Source: a bacterium (GTDB lineage Bacteria > Bacteroidota > Ignavibacteria > Kapaibacteriales > UBA2268). Taken from it: a DNA stretch of 7,666 bases. The notes beneath the pieces were generated by a model, which ran no database searches, was not told the DNA's origin, and saw only the letters and a list, made by a program, of their open reading frames with translations. The first letter of the stretch is position 1, and every line of letters begins with the position of its first letter. The translations under genes were made by a program, and so were the position numbers. The stretch lies in contig JANJUO010000154.1 of NCBI GenBank assembly GCA_024710535.1, positions 1-7,666 on the forward strand, read 5' to 3'. Positions 4,877 through 7,666 of this stretch are shown here, piece by piece.

Positions 4877-7087
4877 ATGAAAAAGTATCTTATTATTCTT
4901 TTAATTTTTGCTTATTTTGCTTGTGGATATGATAATCAGAAAGCTCATAGGGAAATAAATAAAGCCATTGTCGGCAAATTTCTATCAAATTCAAGCAAAA
5001 TCAAAGAATTCAAAAATTACTCTTTTGGTATGAATTTAGTAAAATTCAAAGGTCCTGCAATTACGAAATCCGGAAATTTTAATGCTACTGAAGAAGAAAG
5101 AGATTTTACAATTGTAAATTGGATAATTGAAGGTGGATATTCAGCCGACGAGCCGGAAATTCCAGCGGCATTTCGTCATTTCTTTGATCCATTGGCAAAT
5201 AATGGCGGCAAAAAACATTTAACTGATATTAATAAAACAATTTCTGTTTTCAATCCGGAAATCAATGCAATTGATTGGCATTTTATCGGCAATGACCCTA
5301 CTAAGATTAATGATTGGACTTGGATTAATGGAAAAGAATTTCTTAAATCAGCTTTGCAATCAAGTGACGAAGAAGTGAAAAATAATAATATCGCCAAAGC
5401 ATTTCGTTGTTTGGGAGAAGTTCTTCATAATACGGCAGATATGGGCTGTCCTCCACATGTAAGAAACGATGCTCACGGTGGTTATCCCGGTGTTGGCGGA
5501 GCAGATTCTTACGAAGCAAAATTCAATCCAGATTGGGCATCGAAATATTCTTCTTACGAATGTGATCCTAATTTGATTAGTGATTTCGCTAATTTTGAGA
5601 CGGCAATTGATATCAATATGCGGCTGTCTGAATTCACAAACAAATACTTTTTTTCGGAAGAAACTATTTCAGGAAATGGTGTTGAAACCTTTACATCAAG
5701 AAATGGAATGAAAGATTATCCGAATCCAAAGTTAGAGAAATTGATTTACGAAGAAGACAATTTCAACTACTACTACAATTTCCCAAGCAATAGAAAAGTT
5801 CAATTATGCAATGATCAATCATTGTTTTTAGGATACATCTCTCAAAATTTTAGAAGTTATCCAAGAGTAACTCTAAAAAATGTTGAATCTCAAGCAAGTG
5901 AATTACTCCCCGCTATTTTCGAAGCTGGTATTAATGTAATAAAGAACTTTATTCCACTTTTTGAAATAAATTTCGAATTGGATTTCAAAGAAAATGAATT
6001 GAGAGGTACAGTGAAGCATATTGCAAGCAAAGAGTATGCAAGTACAATTAATTATAAGGGCAAGGTTAAATTCTTTATAAATAATCAACTTGCTAATTTT
6101 CAATCTGATGCAGTTGGTGGATCCTTCAAACTTGACGACATAAAAAGTAAATTCAAATCGGGCGATAAAATCATTGCTTATATTGATATTGGAGATATTT
6201 TAGTTAAATCAAATGAAGTAGTAAATCAAGTTTTGCAAGCTCCTGAAATATCTTCATTGAAAAATATAAGTTCAAAATACCCCAATAATTACATAGGATT
6301 TAGCGGTGATACAATTGTTATATCAGGTCGCTATTTTGGAAATGTTCAAGGAAAAGGCAAAGTACTTTTTGACAATGAACTTGCAAATATAATCTCTTGG
6401 AGCAATACCGAAATTCGAACAATCATACCATTAGTAAGCAATTATTATATTGAAGTTAAAGTTTTTAATAATGATGCAGAATCAACAGGAGATAAATTTC
6501 ATTACTCAATTAACAATTGGTGGTATTCAAAAAAAGAGAAATTTTCTGCAGTAAATAGTACAATTTATGCAAGTGCAAATTTCTCAGATGGTTCAATCAA
6601 TTCTCACTTTAATTTATTGCACAGTATCAATTTAAGAAACATTACTTTTAATTTCAATGGAAATAAATTCTCAGCAAGTTCCATCAGCTACCCAAATGAG
6701 CAATATGTTGTAACTGAGAGTTTTGATGGAGAAATAATTGAATATGGAAGAAAAATCACAACAACTGTTGATAAAAAAATAATACTATCTTATAAAACCG
6801 GTGGCGACAGAACTAAAAAAATCACTACAAATATTAATGCTTCAATTACAAATATTCCATACTACGGGATTTGGGGTACGGATACATATGATAACTACCC
6901 AAATTATACTATTTATAGTATGGAAATCAAAGATATTTCAGACTATTTCAAATTAAACAATTATGAAATAATTACCGAAGTGATTGATGACAAAACCGGA
7001 GAAACTATATCAACAGAAACCGTTACACTAACAAAAATTAATACCATTCACTTAATTGAATTTCAAATTGGTGTAATCAAAGAATAA
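4877..7087 (+). CDS. zinc-dependent phospholipase C/P1 nuclease-like lipoprotein with IPT/TIG domain
   Basis: This 736-residue protein has an export signal ending in FACG; Cys16 is a probable but imperfect lipobox cysteine. Residues about 20-355 look like the all-helical zinc phospholipase C / S1-P1 nuclease fold: KAHREIN (His24), GGYSADEP...RHFFDP (Asp91, His101), and LGEVLHNTADMGCPPHVRNDAH (175-200) with His184-x3-Asp188-x5-His194. That is the spacing of zinc ligands in Bacillus PLC and clostridial alpha-toxin. The last pair, normally HxxxE, is not exact: Glu213 (SYE) is present but the His is absent, and His200 may take its place. Residues about 365-450 are beta-rich. Residues 455-545 (GDTIVISGRYFGNVQGKGKV, then IISWSNTEIRTIIP) are an IPT/TIG immunoglobulin-like domain. 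The last 190 residues are beta-rich and unassigned. Phospholipase and nuclease activity cannot be told apart from sequence. It is the second gene of the operon starting at 4483 and is followed by a terminator. Confidence 0.72.
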   Translation: MKKYLIILLIFAYFACGYDNQKAHREINKAIVGKFLSNSSKIKEFKNYSFGMNLVKFKGPAITKSGNFNATEEERDFTIVNWIIEGGYSADEPEIPAAFRHFFDPLANNGGKKHLTDINKTISVFNPEINAIDWHFIGNDPTKINDWTWINGKEFLKSALQSSDEEVKNNNIAKAFRCLGEVLHNTADMGCPPHVRNDAHGGYPGVGGADSYEAKFNPDWASKYSSYECDPNLISDFANFETAIDINMRLSEFTNKYFFSEETISGNGVETFTSRNGMKDYPNPKLEKLIYEEDNFNYYYNFPSNRKVQLCNDQSLFLGYISQNFRSYPRVTLKNVESQASELLPAIFEAGINVIKNFIPLFEINFELDFKENELRGTVKHIASKEYASTINYKGKVKFFINNQLANFQSDAVGGSFKLDDIKSKFKSGDKIIAYIDIGDILVKSNEVVNQVLQAPEISSLKNISSKYPNNYIGFSGDTIVISGRYFGNVQGKGKVLFDNELANIISWSNTEIRTIIPLVSNYYIEVKVFNNDAESTGDKFHYSINNWWYSKKEKFSAVNSTIYASANFSDGSINSHFNLLHSINLRNITFNFNGNKFSASSISYPNEQYVVTESFDGEIIEYGRKITTTVDKKIILSYKTGGDRTKKITTNINASITNIPYYGIWGTDTYDNYPNYTIYSMEIKDISDYFKLNNYEIITEVIDDKTGETISTETVTLTKINTIHLIEFQIGVIKE

Positions 7088-7091
7088 TATC

Positions 7092-7111
7092 AATAATTGA
7101 ATTTAATTATT
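7092..7111. repeat. AT-only inverted repeat after the operon
   Basis: AATAATT (7092-7098) and AATTATT (7105-7111) are perfect inverted repeats around a six-base loop, right after the stop at 7087. With no G-C pairs in the stem it would be weak, and chance is plausible. Confidence 0.2.
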
Positions 7112-7122
7112 CAAATCGATAC

Positions 7123-7164
7123 AAAAAACCCGCACTGAATAGATAAATTTAATGTGGGTTTTTT
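7123..7164 (+). terminator. bidirectional rho-independent terminator
   Basis: AAAAAACCCGCA (7123-7134) pairs with TGTGGGTTTTTT (7153-7164) over 12 positions with one G-T wobble, around an 18-base loop. The T run follows the G/C core. The flanking A and T runs make it symmetrical, so it can end both the plus-strand operon (stop at 7087) and the minus-strand flippase transcript (stop at 7316). Confidence 0.82.
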
Positions 7165-7315
7165 GAATTGTGTTGGATTTAGGAATCGATAGAGTAAGAA
7201 TGATATAATTCAATTTCAATAGCTTATGATTCAATAAGAAATAAATCAAAATTACTCCAAGATATTTGCAAACTGATTATTATCACTGCTTTTTCTTACG
7301 AATAGCAAGGACTTA

Positions 7316-7666
7316 CTATTTTCTTTTGATTAATTTTTTAATAGTATCTAACTCTTCTTTATTGAAAAAGCCGGTGAATTTAAGCATCAAAATAAAAATT
7401 ATCATAAAAATAATTTTAATTATGAAATCCAAAATTTTACCAATTTCAGAAAAAAGAGTGTTTACCATAAAAAATATCAACAAGGCGGAACCAATTATAA
7501 TGAATACTCTTTTGAATTCATAATCAATAGGATAAACCTTGCGAGATAGAACATAAAGAACCGCCGCACTTGCAAAATAAGCAATGAGAGTTGCATAAGC
7601 CGCTCCGTAAAATCCAATAAACGGTATCAAAATAATATTGGCAACCACGTTAATTATTGCGGCAGA
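7316..7666 (-). CDS. polysaccharide/lipid-linked sugar flippase, C-terminal part (partial)
   Basis: The frame is open from the window edge and ends at TAG 7318-7316, giving the last 116 residues. The GTG at 7648 is not the start: coding sequence (SAAIIN) continues in frame upstream of it to position 7666. The opening SAAIINVVANIILIPFIGFYGAAYATLIAYFASAAVLY is the hallmark of the C-terminal half of Wzx/RfbX-type flippases of the MATE/MOP superfamily (N-x-x-x-N-x-x-L-I-P, then G-x-x-G-A-A-x-A-T). Three to four membrane segments are visible (about 3-16, 18-40, 52-68, 78-97), followed by a short Lys-rich cytoplasmic tail (ELDTIKKLIKRK). Such proteins move undecaprenyl-linked oligosaccharides across the inner membrane for O-antigen, capsule or exopolysaccharide. 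Most of the gene lies outside, so no substrate can be given. It converges on the lipoprotein operon and shares the terminator at 7123-7164. Confidence 0.8.
   Translation of the reverse strand, partial: SAAIINVVANIILIPFIGFYGAAYATLIAYFASAAVLYVLSRKVYPIDYEFKRVFIIIGSALLIFFMVNTLFSEIGKILDFIIKIIFMIIFILMLKFTGFFNKEELDTIKKLIKRK

Larger units (their letters stand above)
7088..7315. other. convergent spacer between operon and flippase gene
   Basis: This 228-base spacer separates two converging genes. Its left half holds the small AT hairpin at 7092-7111 and the strong terminator at 7123-7164. In 7165-7315 I see no gene, promoter or notable repeat. Confidence 0.6.

Noticed and set aside
7266..7523. Plus-strand open frame of 85 codons near the right end
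   Set aside because: It overlaps the flippase gene on the opposite strand and is a low-complexity Ile/Lys translation; the flippase frame has clear family motifs.
1..7666. Anti-phage defence, CRISPR, toxin-antitoxin, tRNA or insertion sequence
   Set aside because: No spaced direct repeats, transposase, nuclease-helicase pair, small paired toxin-antitoxin genes or tRNA cloverleaf was recognised on either strand.

Overview
This is an AT-rich window with short spacers from a Gram-negative chromosome, most likely of the Bacteroidota/Chlorobiota (FCB) superphylum. Three things point that way. A clear TTTG-N20-TAATTTTG promoter fits the -33/-7 pattern of that group's primary sigma factor. The porin is of the OmpL-like BBP2 type. 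Exported proteins dominate, and several genes lack a Shine-Dalgarno sequence. An affiliation near the Ignavibacteria/Kapabacteria is a guess from the mix of families. There are no RNA genes, insertion sequences or CRISPR arrays.

Layout. Positions 1-686 (minus) hold the N-terminal 228 residues of a large cytoplasmic protein, a GAF-like sensor segment of the kind found in front of PEP/pyruvate-binding (PPDK-like) domains. Positions 790-3063 (minus) hold a secreted M1-aminopeptidase-fold protein whose HEXXH motif has become TNLAS and whose catalytic tyrosine is also lost, so it should be a pseudo-enzyme. From the same short spacer, 3197-4258 (plus) encodes an outer-membrane beta-barrel porin with a TTG start. 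Positions 4259-4482 form a spacer with an unusual density of inverted repeats, including a possible pseudoknot. After a strong promoter comes a two-gene operon: a small lipoprotein (4483-4866) and a 736-residue exported protein (4877-7087). The latter joins a zinc-dependent phospholipase C/P1-nuclease-like domain to an IPT/TIG domain and a beta-rich tail. A bidirectional terminator (7123-7164) separates this operon from the 3' end of a minus-strand polysaccharide flippase (7316 to the window end).

How the genes relate. Four of the six genes encode cell-envelope or secreted proteins and one an inner-membrane transporter, so the region is envelope-centred. Only the lipoprotein and phospholipase-like genes are clearly an operon. 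The M1-like gene and the porin share a divergent control region but no obvious pathway. No known defence, CRISPR or secretion system is visible. The points most worth following are the M1 pseudo-peptidase, the phospholipase/TIG lipoprotein operon and the folded spacer at 4276-4389.
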